Positions 16,993-27,160 are shown, counted from the first letter of the stretch. The stretch is DNA of 64,000 nucleotides from Nocardiopsis alba DSM 43377 (GCF_000341225.1 NZ_ANAC01000010.1:1-64000); one strand, 5' to 3'. Notes: generated from the letters alone by a model not told the origin. A program made the numbers and translations.

Positions 16993-19320
16993 TCAGTCCT
17001 TGGTGAGGACGGGGTCGGCCCAGACCGGGTAGACCCCCGTGCCGTCGCTCTCGACCTCGACCCGCAGGCGCAGGGCGTTCTCGACGGAGACCTCGATCTC
17101 CTTCACCTCGCCCAGGCGCAGCGTCTCGGTGACCTTCTGCTCTCCGTCGACGAGCACGAGGAACGTGGTCGTCGCCGAGGAGCTGGAGCTGTCCTCCACG
17201 CCGATGGTGGCGGTGAAGGTGTTCCAGTCCCGGCCGAGGTTGTAGTCCATCCACCCCGAGCACCGGGAGTCGTAGGTCTTGCAGAACCCGGAGATCAGAG
17301 CACGGTTGTAGGCCTGACCGTCGATGTCGGCGCGTCCGGTCTCGGGCCGCCAGTAGTCGTTGTTCGACTGGTCGACGGCCTCCATCTGGGTGAGCAGGGT
17401 CTCGCCGCCGCTCGGAGCCCCGGAGGGCCCGCCCTCGGGCTCGTCCGAGGGTTCCTTCTCGGGCTTCTCGGAGGGATCGGCCTGCGCCTGCGCCTCGTTC
17501 TCGGGGCTCTCCGAGGGCTCCTCCCGCGCGTCCGCCTCGACCGTCCGTCCGCCTTCGTCGGAGAACAGGGGCAGGACGCGGTCGATGAACAGGTAGGTGC
17601 CACCGCCTCCGACGATCATGAACACGACGGCGAAGATCGCCAGACCGATCATCATGGGCTTGCGCGACCTGCGCTTGGGCTTCTCCGCCGCCGGCTCGGG
17701 CCGGGGCGGCACCGGGCCGGAACCGTTGTACCCCTGGGGAGCACCGCCCTGGACGGGTCCGCTGTGGACCGGAGCGCTGTGACCGGGGGCGCCGTGAGCC
17801 GGGGTGTTCCGGTAGGAGCCGGGGCCCGTCGCCCTCGACCAGGGACCGGAAGGACCCGGGACCGGACCGCCGGGCGGGGGGTTCTGCGGCCCCGACGGGG
17901 GCCCGTACCCCGCCCTCGCTCCTGCGGGCGGCCCCGACCTCGGCGGACGGGAGGGCGGCGGCCCCTGCCTGGAGGCCGAGGAGACGCCCATGGGCGGGGT
18001 GGCGGGGGTCGGCACCGGGGCCTCCGAGGAGGGGCCGGGTTCGGGGAGGGGGCGCGGAGCCGGGGGCCGAGGCTCCTGCACGGGCCTGCCGCGCATCCCG
18101 CCGACCGGGCGTTTGGACATCGGCTCCTCCGCGTCGGAGGCGTCCTCGCCCGTCCCGGGAGCGGCCCCACCCGGTGCGTCGTCCACCTCCGGTCCGGCCG
18201 CGGCCACGTCCTGGGCGCCGGTGTCGGTCGGCGCGGGGCCGGAGAAGCGCGGTCCCCTGGGCGGCGCCCCCTCGGGGGTGTCGACGGATGTGCTCCCGCC
18301 CGGGAACACCGCGGCCGCCGCGAGGGCCTCTCCCGGCTCGGGAAGGGCGTCGTCGAGACCGTCCTCCCCGGGCTCCGGAGCGGCGCCCGGCTCGGCGACC
18401 GGACCCGTCCAAGGCGCCGAGGTGGCCAGGGAGCGCAGGATCCTGACCCACGCCGAGGATTCGGGACGTTCCGAGGGCTCGATGGAGAACATGCTCATGA
18501 CGAGTTCCCGCTGCCCCTCCTCCGCCTCAGCGAGCAGCGGCAGGGCACCGAACCGTTCACGCAACTGTTCGGGGGCGGGCGGCGGATCCTCACCCGTCAG
18601 GGCGAAGTAGGCGATCGCGCCGAAGGCGTAGCGGTCGGTGGCGGCGGAGTACTCGCCGGTGAAGATCTCCGGAGCGGCGTAGCCCGGGGTGAACCAGGGG
18701 CGCGCGGTCATGTGCCGGGCCGCGATCCGGCTCAGGCCGAAGTCCACCAGGGTGGCCTGGCCCTCCTCGCTGACCATGATGTTGCCCGGCGACAGGTCGC
18801 CGTGGACCACCACCCGCTTGGACGGGGTGGCCCGTCCCGAGTGCAGCAGGTCCAGGACCTGGGCGACCTGCTCCAGGAACCGCAGGACCCGACGCTGCCC
18901 GGCGACCCCCTCGACCGGGTTCTCCGCCCGCCAGTCCCGCAGGTCCAGGCCCTCGACGTAGTTCATCACCAGGTACAGGGCCCGGTCGTTCAGCTCGGCC
19001 GCGCCGTCGGCCGGGTGCTCGGGCGCTCCTTCGAAGTGCTCCCGTACCCCGACCACGCCCAGGCGGTTGATGAAGCGCAGCAGTTCGGCCTGTTCGGCCC
19101 AGCGGGCGCTGAGGTCGGCGAACTTCTCGTCGTCCGCGGTGAGGTCGGGGTGGAGCGCCTTCACCACCACGGGTTCGGTCTGCCCGGCCAGCGTGACCTC
19201 GGCCAGGTAGAGCGTGGCCTCACCACCACGTCCCACCGACCTGACCAGGCGGTACTTGTCCGGTTGGGTATCCGGGCCAACGTAGAGACTCGGGCTCACG
19301 ACTCTGACACTCGATTCCAC
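16993..19320 (-). CDS. Membrane Ser/Thr protein kinase with extracellular NPCBM-like domain
   Basis: 775 residues from GTG 19320 (GTG 19299 possible; neither has a clear ribosome site). The kinase domain (about 18-285) has the ATP-site VVKALHP lysine and VDFGLSR, but its catalytic loop reads VVHGDLSPGN rather than HRDxKxxN, so the class is atypical. A long Pro/Gly/Glu-rich linker follows, then one membrane helix (about 552-575, MMIGLAIFAVVFMIVGGGGTYLF), an acidic stalk and a C-terminal domain. That domain has YNLGRDWNTFTATIGV, FLVLVDGEQKV and LRVEVESDGTGVYPVWADP, the pattern of NPCBM/NEW2 carbohydrate-binding modules. A glycan-sensing receptor kinase is inferred. Confidence 0.8.
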   Translation of the reverse strand: MESSVRVVSPSLYVGPDTQPDKYRLVRSVGRGGEATLYLAEVTLAGQTEPVVVKALHPDLTADDEKFADLSARWAEQAELLRFINRLGVVGVREHFEGAPEHPADGAAELNDRALYLVMNYVEGLDLRDWRAENPVEGVAGQRRVLRFLEQVAQVLDLLHSGRATPSKRVVVHGDLSPGNIMVSEEGQATLVDFGLSRIAARHMTARPWFTPGYAAPEIFTGEYSAATDRYAFGAIAYFALTGEDPPPAPEQLRERFGALPLLAEAEEGQRELVMSMFSIEPSERPESSAWVRILRSLATSAPWTGPVAEPGAAPEPGEDGLDDALPEPGEALAAAAVFPGGSTSVDTPEGAPPRGPRFSGPAPTDTGAQDVAAAGPEVDDAPGGAAPGTGEDASDAEEPMSKRPVGGMRGRPVQEPRPPAPRPLPEPGPSSEAPVPTPATPPMGVSSASRQGPPPSRPPRSGPPAGARAGYGPPSGPQNPPPGGPVPGPSGPWSRATGPGSYRNTPAHGAPGHSAPVHSGPVQGGAPQGYNGSGPVPPRPEPAAEKPKRRSRKPMMIGLAIFAVVFMIVGGGGTYLFIDRVLPLFSDEGGRTVEADAREEPSESPENEAQAQADPSEKPEKEPSDEPEGGPSGAPSGGETLLTQMEAVDQSNNDYWRPETGRADIDGQAYNRALISGFCKTYDSRCSGWMDYNLGRDWNTFTATIGVEDSSSSSATTTFLVLVDGEQKVTETLRLGEVKEIEVSVENALRLRVEVESDGTGVYPVWADPVLTKD

Positions 19321-19449
19321 AAGGGGGTTTGCGGGGTCACGGGCGCCGACGGGCGCAGAGAACACACTAACGCCGGCCGCTGTACGCTTACGCCCCGTAC
19401 TCCCCGGCCCCGATAACGGTCGGGGCTGGTCCGACCACAGGGGGCACGC

Positions 19450-21081
19450 GTGCCGGAGGAAAGGGTCCTGGGCGGTCGCTACCGCCTGCTGTCCAAGCTC
19501 GGCGCGGGCGGCATGGGCCAGGTCTGGCGCGCGGTGGACGAACTGTTGGACCGTCCCGTGGCGGTCAAACTGATCCGACCGGCGCGGGTGGGATCGACCG
19601 AGATCACGGCCCGGTTCCGGCGCGAGGCCAGGCTGACCGCCCGCCTGGCCGGCCATCCCAACGTGGTGATCCTGCACGACTTCGGCCACGACCCCGACGG
19701 CGGGGACGTGGTGTTCGCCGTGATGGAGCTGGTCCAGGGTCGGCCGCTCTCGGCGGTGATCAAGGAGAACGGACCGCTGCCCCTGGGCCGGGCCGCCGCC
19801 CTGGTCTCCCAGGCCGCCTCCGGCCTGGGCGCCGCGCACGCCTCGGGGATCGTGCACAGGGACGTCAAGCCGGGGAACCTCATGGTGGTGGAGGAGGAGC
19901 TCGGCGAGGACACCCTGAAGATCCTGGACTTCGGGATCGCCGCCCTCACCGCGGCCAACCAGAACGACCGCATCACCCGGACCGGCCAGGTGATCGGCAC
20001 TCCGCTGTACATGTCCCCTGAGCAGGTCCGGGGCGGCCGGGTCGACCACGCCGGCGACCTGTACTCCCTGGGCGCCATCCTGTACCAGCTGTTGACCGGC
20101 GAACCCCCGTTCCGGGGAGATCGGCCGTTGAAGGTGCTGCGCATGCACCTGCACGACGTTCCGAGGCCGGCGGCGGCGCTGCGTCCGGAGATCCCGACCT
20201 CGCTGTCCGAGCTGGTCGCGCAGATGTTGGCCAAACGGCCCGAGGACCGCCCCTCCAGTGCCGAGGAGGTCCGCGACCGCTTGTCCCCCTATCTTCCGCA
20301 CCGGCCCACGCCGACCGCCCCGGTGCCCCGGCTGACGCCGACGCTCCCCTACACCCAGGAGGACGCCAAGGATCGGAACACCGACGCCCACCCGATCCGG
20401 CTCATGGAGCTGGTGGAGGCCGCACGGGAACGCGCCGACGCGGGCGAGTACCGGGCCGCCGCGGAGGAGCTGCGTACGTTGTTGCCGCTGTTGCGCGCCT
20501 CCTTCGGGCCCGATCATCCGGACACTCTGCGCGCCCGGCGTCGCGAGGCCTACGCGACGGGCAAGAGCGGCGACCACTCGCGCGCGGTCGCCGGTTTCAG
20601 CACCCTGTTGACCGACCTGAACCGGGTGTACGGACCGCGCCATCCCGAGACCCTGGCCGCCCGCTACTACCTGGCGACCAACGCGGGCCGCGCCGGCGAC
20701 CACGCTCTGGCGGCGCGCACCCACGGGGAACTCGTGCCGGACCTGATCGTCGTCGGCGGCCCCGATTCCACCAAGGTGCTGACCACCCGCCTGTACCTGG
20801 GATTCGAGGTCGGCGAGTCCGGGGATCCGGCCCGCGCCGTGGAGCTGCTGTCCGCACTGGTCCCCGATCTGACCCGGCTGCGCGGGGCGGACGCCGCGGT
20901 CACCCTGCGGGCCCGGCACTACCAGGCCGCCTACCTGGGCCACAGTGGGCGCCCGCAGGAGGCCGTCCGGCACTACGAGGCGCTGCTCGCCGATCACATC
21001 AGGCTGCACGGCGAGGAGGCGTCCAGCACACAGGGCATCCGTTCCCATCTGGAACGCTGGCGCTCGCACATGGACCCCTGA
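19450..21081 (+). CDS. Soluble Ser/Thr protein kinase with C-terminal TPR-like repeats
   Basis: 543 residues, GTG start. Canonical Hanks kinase (about 8-275): [43 protein letters not shown] and [14 protein letters not shown]. No membrane helix. Residues about 318-540 form repeated helical pairs containing [24 protein letters not shown] and similar phrases, the tetratricopeptide style of NB-ARC-associated TPR proteins. It probably phosphorylates partners brought by the TPR part. It is divergent from the membrane kinase, with starts 130 bases apart, so the two may be co-regulated. Confidence 0.88.
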   Translation: MPEERVLGGRYRLLSKLGAGGMGQVWRAVDELLDRPVAVKLIRPARVGSTEITARFRREARLTARLAGHPNVVILHDFGHDPDGGDVVFAVMELVQGRPLSAVIKENGPLPLGRAAALVSQAASGLGAAHASGIVHRDVKPGNLMVVEEELGEDTLKILDFGIAALTAANQNDRITRTGQVIGTPLYMSPEQVRGGRVDHAGDLYSLGAILYQLLTGEPPFRGDRPLKVLRMHLHDVPRPAAALRPEIPTSLSELVAQMLAKRPEDRPSSAEEVRDRLSPYLPHRPTPTAPVPRLTPTLPYTQEDAKDRNTDAHPIRLMELVEAARERADAGEYRAAAEELRTLLPLLRASFGPDHPDTLRARRREAYATGKSGDHSRAVAGFSTLLTDLNRVYGPRHPETLAARYYLATNAGRAGDHALAARTHGELVPDLIVVGGPDSTKVLTTRLYLGFEVGESGDPARAVELLSALVPDLTRLRGADAAVTLRARHYQAAYLGHSGRPQEAVRHYEALLADHIRLHGEEASSTQGIRSHLERWRSHMDP

Positions 21082-21220
21082 CCCCGACCGTCCGCGTCCG
21101 CCCAGGTGAGGGCGGTCCGCGGCCGGTAGCCAGACCCTTCCGACGGGGACGCACCGCCGGAAACGGCCTCCCCACGGGGATCCCCGATCGTCCGAAGGGG
21201 ACGCCGTTGTCGTCGCCTGG

Positions 21221-21237
21221 TACTAATGTTCTGGCCA
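21221..21237 (+). promoter_or_regulatory. Candidate -10 of a leaderless ung transcript
   Basis: TACTAAT at 21221-21227 ends nine bases before the ATG at 21237, which would place the transcription start at or next to the start codon. No ribosome site precedes this ATG, in line with leaderless translation. No good -35 is visible. Confidence 0.45.
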
Positions 21238-21911
21238 TGGCAACACGGGACCTCACTGAGATCATGGACAGCGGCTGGGCGAAGGCGTTGGAGCCGGTCG
21301 CCCCACAGATCGCCGCTATGGGCGACTTCCTCCGCCAGGAGGTCGCCGAAGGACGCACCTATCTGCCCGCGGGCGACAACGTCCTGCGCGCCTTCCAGCA
21401 GCCCTTCGACCAGGTGCGCGTGCTCATCATGGGGCAGGACCCCTACCCCACCCCCGGCAACGCGGTCGGGCTGAGCTTCTCGGTGGCCCCGGACGTGCGT
21501 CTGCCCGCGAGCCTGCGCAACATCTACAAGGAGATGGGCGAGGACCTGGGCACCACGATGCCCTCCAACGGCGACCTCACCCCCTGGACCGAGCAGGGCG
21601 TGCTGCTGCTCAACAGGGTCCTGACCGTCGCCCCCGGCAAGGCCGGTTCGCACCGGGGCAAGGGCTGGGAGGCCATCACCGAGCAGGCCATCCGGGCGTT
21701 GGCCGAGCGCGGCGGGCCGCTCGTGGCGATCCTGTGGGGACGCGACGCCCGCAACCTGCGTCCGATGATGCCCGGTGTCCCGTGCGTGGAGTCGGCCCAC
21801 CCGAGCCCGCTCTCGGCCCGTAACGGCTTCTTCGGCTCCCGGCCGTTCAGCAGGACCAACGAGCTGTTGGTCGAACAGGGCGCCGAACCGGTGAACTGGC
21901 AGCTCCCCTAG
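21237..21911 (+). CDS. ung: Uracil-DNA glycosylase, family 1
   Basis: 224 residues from ATG 21237, the normal length; a TTG ten codons earlier would add a non-conserved tail. Water-activating loop [18 protein letters not shown] carries the catalytic Asp; [11 protein letters not shown] and the HPSPLS leucine-loop motif with its transition-state His are intact. It removes uracil from DNA to start base-excision repair. Confidence 0.96.
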   Translation: MATRDLTEIMDSGWAKALEPVAPQIAAMGDFLRQEVAEGRTYLPAGDNVLRAFQQPFDQVRVLIMGQDPYPTPGNAVGLSFSVAPDVRLPASLRNIYKEMGEDLGTTMPSNGDLTPWTEQGVLLLNRVLTVAPGKAGSHRGKGWEAITEQAIRALAERGGPLVAILWGRDARNLRPMMPGVPCVESAHPSPLSARNGFFGSRPFSRTNELLVEQGAEPVNWQLP

Positions 21912-22036
21912 GCACTCTCATCCTCAAGGGGCCTTCCTCGGCCCCACCCTCGAACCCCGACCAGCCCACGGACTCGGTACCTCCCCCGGTACCGGGTCCG
22001 CCGCGTTCCACCCCCCGAACCCGGAAAGGCCCCGTC

Positions 22037-25000
22037 ATGGCCAAGCCACTCCGTTACGAAGACGCGCTGCGCATCCTCGGAGAGAACGACTCCGAGGTCC
22101 TGGACCTGGCCGAGAAGGTCGCCGACGGAGGCCTGGGCCTGGTGGGCGTGCCCGACCTGTTCGGGCTCCGCGGTGCCCTGGTCGGCAAGGGCCGCAAGGC
22201 GTTGGAGGGGATGCGCGGCAAGCTCAAGGGGGAGAGTCGGCTCTCCCGCACCGAGAAGATCGAAGCGGCCTACCAGGTCCTGGTGATCATCTCCTTCTTC
22301 GAGGCCGCGGCGGAGGCCTTCGAGGAAGTCGGGATGCCCTTCGGCCTGGACGACCTGAAGATCACCGCCGAGGAGCAGTACACACTGCTGGACCAACGCC
22401 TGATCTCGGCCTACGGCTCTGTCCCGTTGTTCGCCGATACGTGTCCGAACCGGCGGACGAGTATCCCCTGGCCTTTCCTGCAAACCGGTTTCCCGGAGGC
22501 CTTCGTCGCCTTCGTCTGCGGTCTCGAAGTCGCCGAACGTCATGGAATCACCGCGGAACATGCGCTGATGGACGACCTGCGCAGATCGCTGAAGCGTCTG
22601 GTGTCCCCCCGTTTCGAGGAGAACCTGCTCCGGTTGGGCGCCGAGATCCCCGAGTTCGGGATGTGGCTGTCCAGGGACGAGCACGCACGGACCCGCCGGG
22701 AGATCGGTACCGGCCTGTCCGATCTGCACGCACAACTGGCCCGGGTCGGTTCGGGGCGTGCAGTCCCCCGTCGACGTCGGGAACTCTCCGTCTCCTACCG
22801 AGCCGTCCTCGATCGTCCCGTCCTGAGATCGGCCGAGATACCGCACGGGTTACGTCTCCCCTCGCTCCGGGAGGCCTATATTCCGCCCCAGGGGCGGCTC
22901 GCCACGGCCACGGGGAAAAGCTCTTTCACCCACGATGACCAGTGGCGACATCGACCGGTCCAAGGCGACCTCCAGTCCCTGGTGGCCGCTCTCATCACCC
23001 ATCCTCGTTCCACCGAGGTTCCCCTGGTCATCCTGGGACACCCGGGGGCGGGCAAGTCCAAGTTCACCGAGATGCTCGCCGCGCAGCTCCCGTCGGAGGA
23101 CTTCCTGCCGATCCGGGTGGAGTTGCGCTCGGTCGGCCCCAACGCGCCGCTGCACATCCAGATCGAGGAGGGGCTGCGCGCCGATCTGCACACCTCCGTC
23201 TCCTGGCGGGAGCTGGCCGACGACACCGAGGGGGCGCTGCCGGTGATCATCCTGGACGGGTTCGACGAGCTCCTCCAGGCCTCCGGGGTGGACCGCTCCG
23301 ACTACCTGGAGCGGGTGCAGGAGTTCCAGCAGCGTCAGGAGGCCCTCGGCCGGCCGGTGGTCGTCATCGTCACCAGCCGCACCCTGGTGGCCGACCGGAC
23401 CCGGTTCCCCCTCGGCACCCAGGTGATCCGGTTGGAGCCCTTCGACGAGGTCCAGATCGAGCGGATGCTCGACCTGTGGAACCGGACCAACGAGGCGGCC
23501 TTCACCGAACGCGGTCTGCTCCCCCTCGAAGCCGATACGGTGCTGCGCTACCGCGATCTGGCCGAACAGCCGCTGCTCCTGCTGATGCTGTTGATCTACG
23601 ACGCCCACGACAACGCGTTGCGCCGGGCCTCGGAACACCTCTCGCACGGGGAGCTGTACGAACGCCTGCTGCGGATGTTCGCCTCCCGCGAGGTGACCAA
23701 GCACCACTCACGGCTCGGCGGTCGGGCCCGTGAGCAGGCCGTGGAGGACGAGCTGCGCCGGCTGGAGGTCGTCTCGATGGCGATGTTCGCCCGGGGCCGG
23801 CAGAGCGTGCACGCCGAGGAACTGGACCGCGACCTGGCCGTACTGATGCCCGAGGCGGTCGAACGTCCCGACCACACCGACCTGCACGGGGAGATCGCCC
23901 CCGCCCACCGGGTGCTGGGCCGCTTCTTCTTCGTGCACGAAGACCGTGCCCGCACCGCGGACGGGACGAGCAGCGCCTTCGAGTTCCTGCACGCCACCTT
24001 CGGCGAGTACCTGGTGGCGCGCATGGTCATCACCGCTCTGGAGGAGCTGGCCGAGGACCGTCGGCACGCCTCACGCCGCCGGGGCAGGTCCGCCCCGCTG
24101 GACGACGGCGAGCTCTACGCCCTGTCCTCCTTCGCCGCCTTCGCGGGGCGGGACAAGGTGGTCTCCTTCCTGGAGGAGCGGCTGGAGCTTCGTGTGTCCG
24201 AGGACCCCGAACTCGGCCACGACCTGCGCGAGCTGCTCTTGGACCTCTTCCGTGAGGCACCTTTCCCCGCGCCCAACCGATCCTTCCTCGACTACGAACC
24301 CCAACGGCTGTCCCTGTCCACGAGGGAGGCCTGCTACACGGCCAATCTGCTCACCCTGGCGATCCTGCTCGCGGAGGAACCGATCCCGTTCCGGGAGCTC
24401 TATCCCGAATCCACCGACCCCTGGCACGCCTGGCGGAGGACCGTGTCGCTCTGGCGTTCGCTGCCCACCTCGCAATGGTTCGGCATCCTGGACACGGCGC
24501 GCGTACGCCATCTGGGCTTCTGGGAGAACGAGAACCCCGTGACGGTGCTCGACCGGGAGCGGGGCGGGCCGGTCAACCTGGGCGAGTGCACCGGCTTCGA
24601 GCTCCGCGGCGACGTCGACGCCGCCCCCGGGATCGAGAACCCCTACGAGGTCGAGATCCCCACCGGCACGGTGGCGGCGCGGCTGTTGCGGTCGACCGCG
24701 CTGCGCGCCAACGGCACCGCCTCCCGGCTGGCCCTGATCCTCTCCCCGTACCTGAGGCACGTCTCCGACGATCTGGGCACCTGGTACGTGGACCGGGACG
24801 AGGACGGGGAGAGGTCCTGGATCCTGGCCCACGACATCCTCAGACTCCGGTTGGAGCCCCTCGACACCCTCACGGTGCAGCAGGTCGACGAACGGCTCTC
24901 CTGTTATCGGCGCCTGCTCAGGGAAAAGGTTCGGGAACAGGTCGTACTGGACCCGAGTGTCGAGAAACGGCGCGTGGCGGACAACGCCACCCTCACCGTT

Positions 25001-25285
25001 CTACGGCAGGCCTACGAGGATCTGCGGTCCTGGCCCTCCCACGCGGACATGAGGTACAGGAGCGAGCTGGCCTCCCTGACGCAACGGACGGTGCGCACCT
25101 TGTCGAGGACCTCGTTCCCCTCACCCGAGATCGCCGAGTCCTTCGCCCGGCTGCGTCACGAGATCCTCGCCTTCCTCGGCGAGGACTCCGACGACCCCGA
25201 GCTCTCTCCTCCGGACTCCGACCCCTCCGTGCCGTTCCGCTACCCGTCTCTTCCGGAATCGCCGTTCGGGTCGGCCGGTCCCTGA
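22037..25285 (+). CDS. NACHT-domain STAND NTPase, NLR-like (candidate immune protein)
   Basis: 1082 residues, ATG with GGAAAGG upstream. Residues 1-about 290 form a helical N-terminal region opening KPLRYEDALRILGENDSEVL, resembling the NNH-type helical domains attached to bacterial NACHT proteins. The NACHT NTPase follows: Walker A GHPGAGKSKFTE (about 333-344), Walker B VIILDGFDELLQA with the NACHT-style second acidic residue, sensor VTSR, then a winged-helix region (FEFLHATFGEYLVARMV). The C-terminal 450 residues lack recognisable LRR, WD or TPR repeats and probably form the sensor. STAND NTPases of this plan include antiphage bNACHT proteins; defence is inferred from architecture. Neighbours ung and the sirtuin look ordinary. 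Confidence 0.82.
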   Translation: MAKPLRYEDALRILGENDSEVLDLAEKVADGGLGLVGVPDLFGLRGALVGKGRKALEGMRGKLKGESRLSRTEKIEAAYQVLVIISFFEAAAEAFEEVGMPFGLDDLKITAEEQYTLLDQRLISAYGSVPLFADTCPNRRTSIPWPFLQTGFPEAFVAFVCGLEVAERHGITAEHALMDDLRRSLKRLVSPRFEENLLRLGAEIPEFGMWLSRDEHARTRREIGTGLSDLHAQLARVGSGRAVPRRRRELSVSYRAVLDRPVLRSAEIPHGLRLPSLREAYIPPQGRLATATGKSSFTHDDQWRHRPVQGDLQSLVAALITHPRSTEVPLVILGHPGAGKSKFTEMLAAQLPSEDFLPIRVELRSVGPNAPLHIQIEEGLRADLHTSVSWRELADDTEGALPVIILDGFDELLQASGVDRSDYLERVQEFQQRQEALGRPVVVIVTSRTLVADRTRFPLGTQVIRLEPFDEVQIERMLDLWNRTNEAAFTERGLLPLEADTVLRYRDLAEQPLLLLMLLIYDAHDNALRRASEHLSHGELYERLLRMFASREVTKHHSRLGGRAREQAVEDELRRLEVVSMAMFARGRQSVHAEELDRDLAVLMPEAVERPDHTDLHGEIAPAHRVLGRFFFVHEDRARTADGTSSAFEFLHATFGEYLVARMVITALEELAEDRRHASRRRGRSAPLDDGELYALSSFAAFAGRDKVVSFLEERLELRVSEDPELGHDLRELLLDLFREAPFPAPNRSFLDYEPQRLSLSTREACYTANLLTLAILLAEEPIPFRELYPESTDPWHAWRRTVSLWRSLPTSQWFGILDTARVRHLGFWENENPVTVLDRERGGPVNLGECTGFELRGDVDAAPGIENPYEVEIPTGTVAARLLRSTALRANGTASRLALILSPYLRHVSDDLGTWYVDRDEDGERSWILAHDILRLRLEPLDTLTVQQVDERLSCYRRLLREKVREQVVLDPSVEKRRVADNATLTVLRQAYEDLRSWPSHADMRYRSELASLTQRTVRTLSRTSFPSPEIAESFARLRHEILAFLGEDSDDPELSPPDSDPSVPFRYPSLPESPFGSAGP

Positions 25286-25299
25286 GGGGTCCGCCCGGG

Positions 25300-26097
25300 T
25301 CAGCGGTCGAGGATCCGGGCGACCAGGGCGGGCACGACCTCGCCGATGGGGTCGTGCAGGACCGCCCCGGCGTAGTCGTCGTAGGGCGTGGGCTCGGCGT
25401 TGACGATGACCAGCGGGGCCCGCGCCATCATGGCGACGTCGCACAGCCCGGCCACGGGGTGGACGGTCAGGGAGGTGCCGATGGCGACGAAGACGTCGCA
25501 CTCGCGGGCGGCCCGGGCTGCGCGTTCGATGACCTCGGGGTCCAGGCGCTGGCCGAAGGAGATGGTGTCCGACTTCTGAATGCCCCCGCAGGACACGCAG
25601 CGGGGGTCGGACTCGTCGTCGAGTCGGTCGAGCACGACGGCGCTGGGGGTGCGCAGCCCGCACGACATGCACATGACCCGCAGCATGGTGCCGTGGACCT
25701 CGATGACCTCGTCCTCGGGGACCCCGGCCCGCTGGTGCAGACCGTCGATGTTCTGGGTGATGAGGGCGTGCAGGCGGCCCGAGCCGGCCAGTTCGGCCAG
25801 GGCGCGGTGGGCGGCGTTGGGTTCGGCCTCCCAGACCCGGTGGGCGCGGCGGGCCAGCCAGACCTCGCGACGGACGTCGATGTCGCCCATGTAACTGTCG
25901 ATGTCCGACATCGCCTGCGCGCCCGGGTCGGTGGTCCACAGCCCCTGGGGCCCTCGGTAGTCGGGGATACCGGAGTCGGTGGACACGCCCGCGCCGGTCA
26001 GGACGGTGATGCGCCGCGCGGACGCCAACAGTTCGGCGGCGTGCTCGAACCCCTCGGGGTCGGTGAAGGGCACGGTGTCGTCGGTCTTCGAGGCCAT
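25300..26097 (-). CDS. Sirtuin, NAD-dependent protein deacylase
   Basis: 265 residues. TVLTGAGVSTDSGIPDYRGPQG is the NAD site, TQNIDGLHQRAG and EVHGTM (catalytic His) follow, and CMSC plus CVSC bind the structural zinc. Late GTSLTVHPVAGL completes the NAD pocket. Sirtuins remove acetyl or other acyl groups from lysines, often on acyl-CoA synthetases. It is convergent with the NACHT gene, with 14 bases between stops. I see no fused effector domain, so I read it as a housekeeping deacylase rather than a defence SIR2. Confidence 0.93.
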   Translation of the reverse strand: MASKTDDTVPFTDPEGFEHAAELLASARRITVLTGAGVSTDSGIPDYRGPQGLWTTDPGAQAMSDIDSYMGDIDVRREVWLARRAHRVWEAEPNAAHRALAELAGSGRLHALITQNIDGLHQRAGVPEDEVIEVHGTMLRVMCMSCGLRTPSAVVLDRLDDESDPRCVSCGGIQKSDTISFGQRLDPEVIERAARAARECDVFVAIGTSLTVHPVAGLCDVAMMARAPLVIVNAEPTPYDDYAGAVLHDPIGEVVPALVARILDR

Positions 26098-26263
26098 ACC
26101 TCATTGTTACAGCGACGTCGGGACCGCTTCTCACGGCCCGCCCGCGAGCTGCGAACCGGATGCTCCCGGATACCCGTAACCTCGGGGAACGTGTGGGGCA
26201 TGGCACCACAACGACCGGCCAATGCACGCGAGTGGTGCGAAGGGTGCGAAAATCGACGGAATC

Positions 26264-27151
26264 ATGAAGCAGCAGCCGTCCTACATCCTCGTGGTCAACG
26301 GGACCAAGGTGCAGCGCCCCGTCTTCGTTCTGGGCGCTCCCCACTCCGGGGTCCCGGTGATCGCCCGCGCCCTGTCCCGCGCGCCAGGTTTCCATCTGGG
26401 CGCGGGTTCCCCGGGGGTGCTCAACACCGTCTACGCCGTGGCCAGGCGCCCCTCACTGGCCTCGGAGAAGGTCGCCGGAACGGCGAGTCTGTTCCGCGAG
26501 GCCTACGCCGAGACCTGGCATCTGACCCCCCTGACCTGTCCGAGGTGTCCGGGCCCGGGGGCCCGGATCCCGGCCAACGCCTCCGCCGAGCCGTGCGAGC
26601 ACAGCGCCGAGGCGGTCCGCTACGGCGACGCCAGCCCCGACCTCCTCTACTCCGCGAGCGCGCTGCACGCGGCCTTCCCCGACGCCCTGTTCGTCCAGGT
26701 CATCCGGGACGGCCGGGACGTCGTCGCGGACATGATGGAGGACGAGCGATCGCTGGCCTGGCTCAAGCCCAGCTTCATGAAGCTGGAGCACGAGTTCCCC
26801 AACCACTTCTTCGGCCTGGACGAGGAGGCCGACCTGGAGCGCTTCACGGACGGCTCGACCGCGACCAAGTGCGCGATGCGCTGGCGGGGCGCGGTGCGCA
26901 TGTCGGCGCGGTTGCGTCGGGAGCTGGGCCCCGAGCAGCTGCTGACCCTGCGGTACGAGGACGTGCACGGCGGAGAGGTGAAGGCCGCCGGCGAGCTGCG
27001 CAGGTTCACCGGGGCCCGGGTCTCGGCCAGCGAGCTGCTGACCGAACGGGCCTGGGGTGTGGGCTCCTGGCGGGAGCGGCTGTCCCGGAGCGACCACGGC
27101 GACGTGCACGAGGTGGCCCGTAACGAACTCTCCCGCCTGGGGTACCGGTAG
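26264..27151 (+). CDS. PAPS-dependent sulfotransferase-like protein
   Basis: 295 residues from ATG 26264; an in-frame ATG at 26222 is an alternative, neither with a strong ribosome site. The N-terminal strand-loop PVFVLGAPHSGVPVIARAL is the 5'-phosphosulfate loop in relaxed form (PRSGTT in classical members), and VIRDGRDVVADMM is the 3'-phosphate-binding motif. LRYEDV is also typical. An insert with four cysteines (CPRCPG, then PCEH) may bind metal. The acceptor is unknown; cell-surface glycans or lipids are usual. Confidence 0.78.
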   Translation: MKQQPSYILVVNGTKVQRPVFVLGAPHSGVPVIARALSRAPGFHLGAGSPGVLNTVYAVARRPSLASEKVAGTASLFREAYAETWHLTPLTCPRCPGPGARIPANASAEPCEHSAEAVRYGDASPDLLYSASALHAAFPDALFVQVIRDGRDVVADMMEDERSLAWLKPSFMKLEHEFPNHFFGLDEEADLERFTDGSTATKCAMRWRGAVRMSARLRRELGPEQLLTLRYEDVHGGEVKAAGELRRFTGARVSASELLTERAWGVGSWRERLSRSDHGDVHEVARNELSRLGYR

Positions 27152-27160
27152 GTCGGGAAC

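Noticed and set aside
19321-21069. Upstream extension of the membrane-kinase frame by about 580 codons
   Set aside because: It is antisense to the whole TPR kinase gene, is His/Gly/Gln-rich as expected for a GC-rich shadow frame, and has no ribosome site.
25300-26097. Sirtuin plus NACHT gene as a two-gene defence system
   Set aside because: The genes are convergent with separate signals, and the sirtuin has full deacylase and zinc motifs without defence-type domains.
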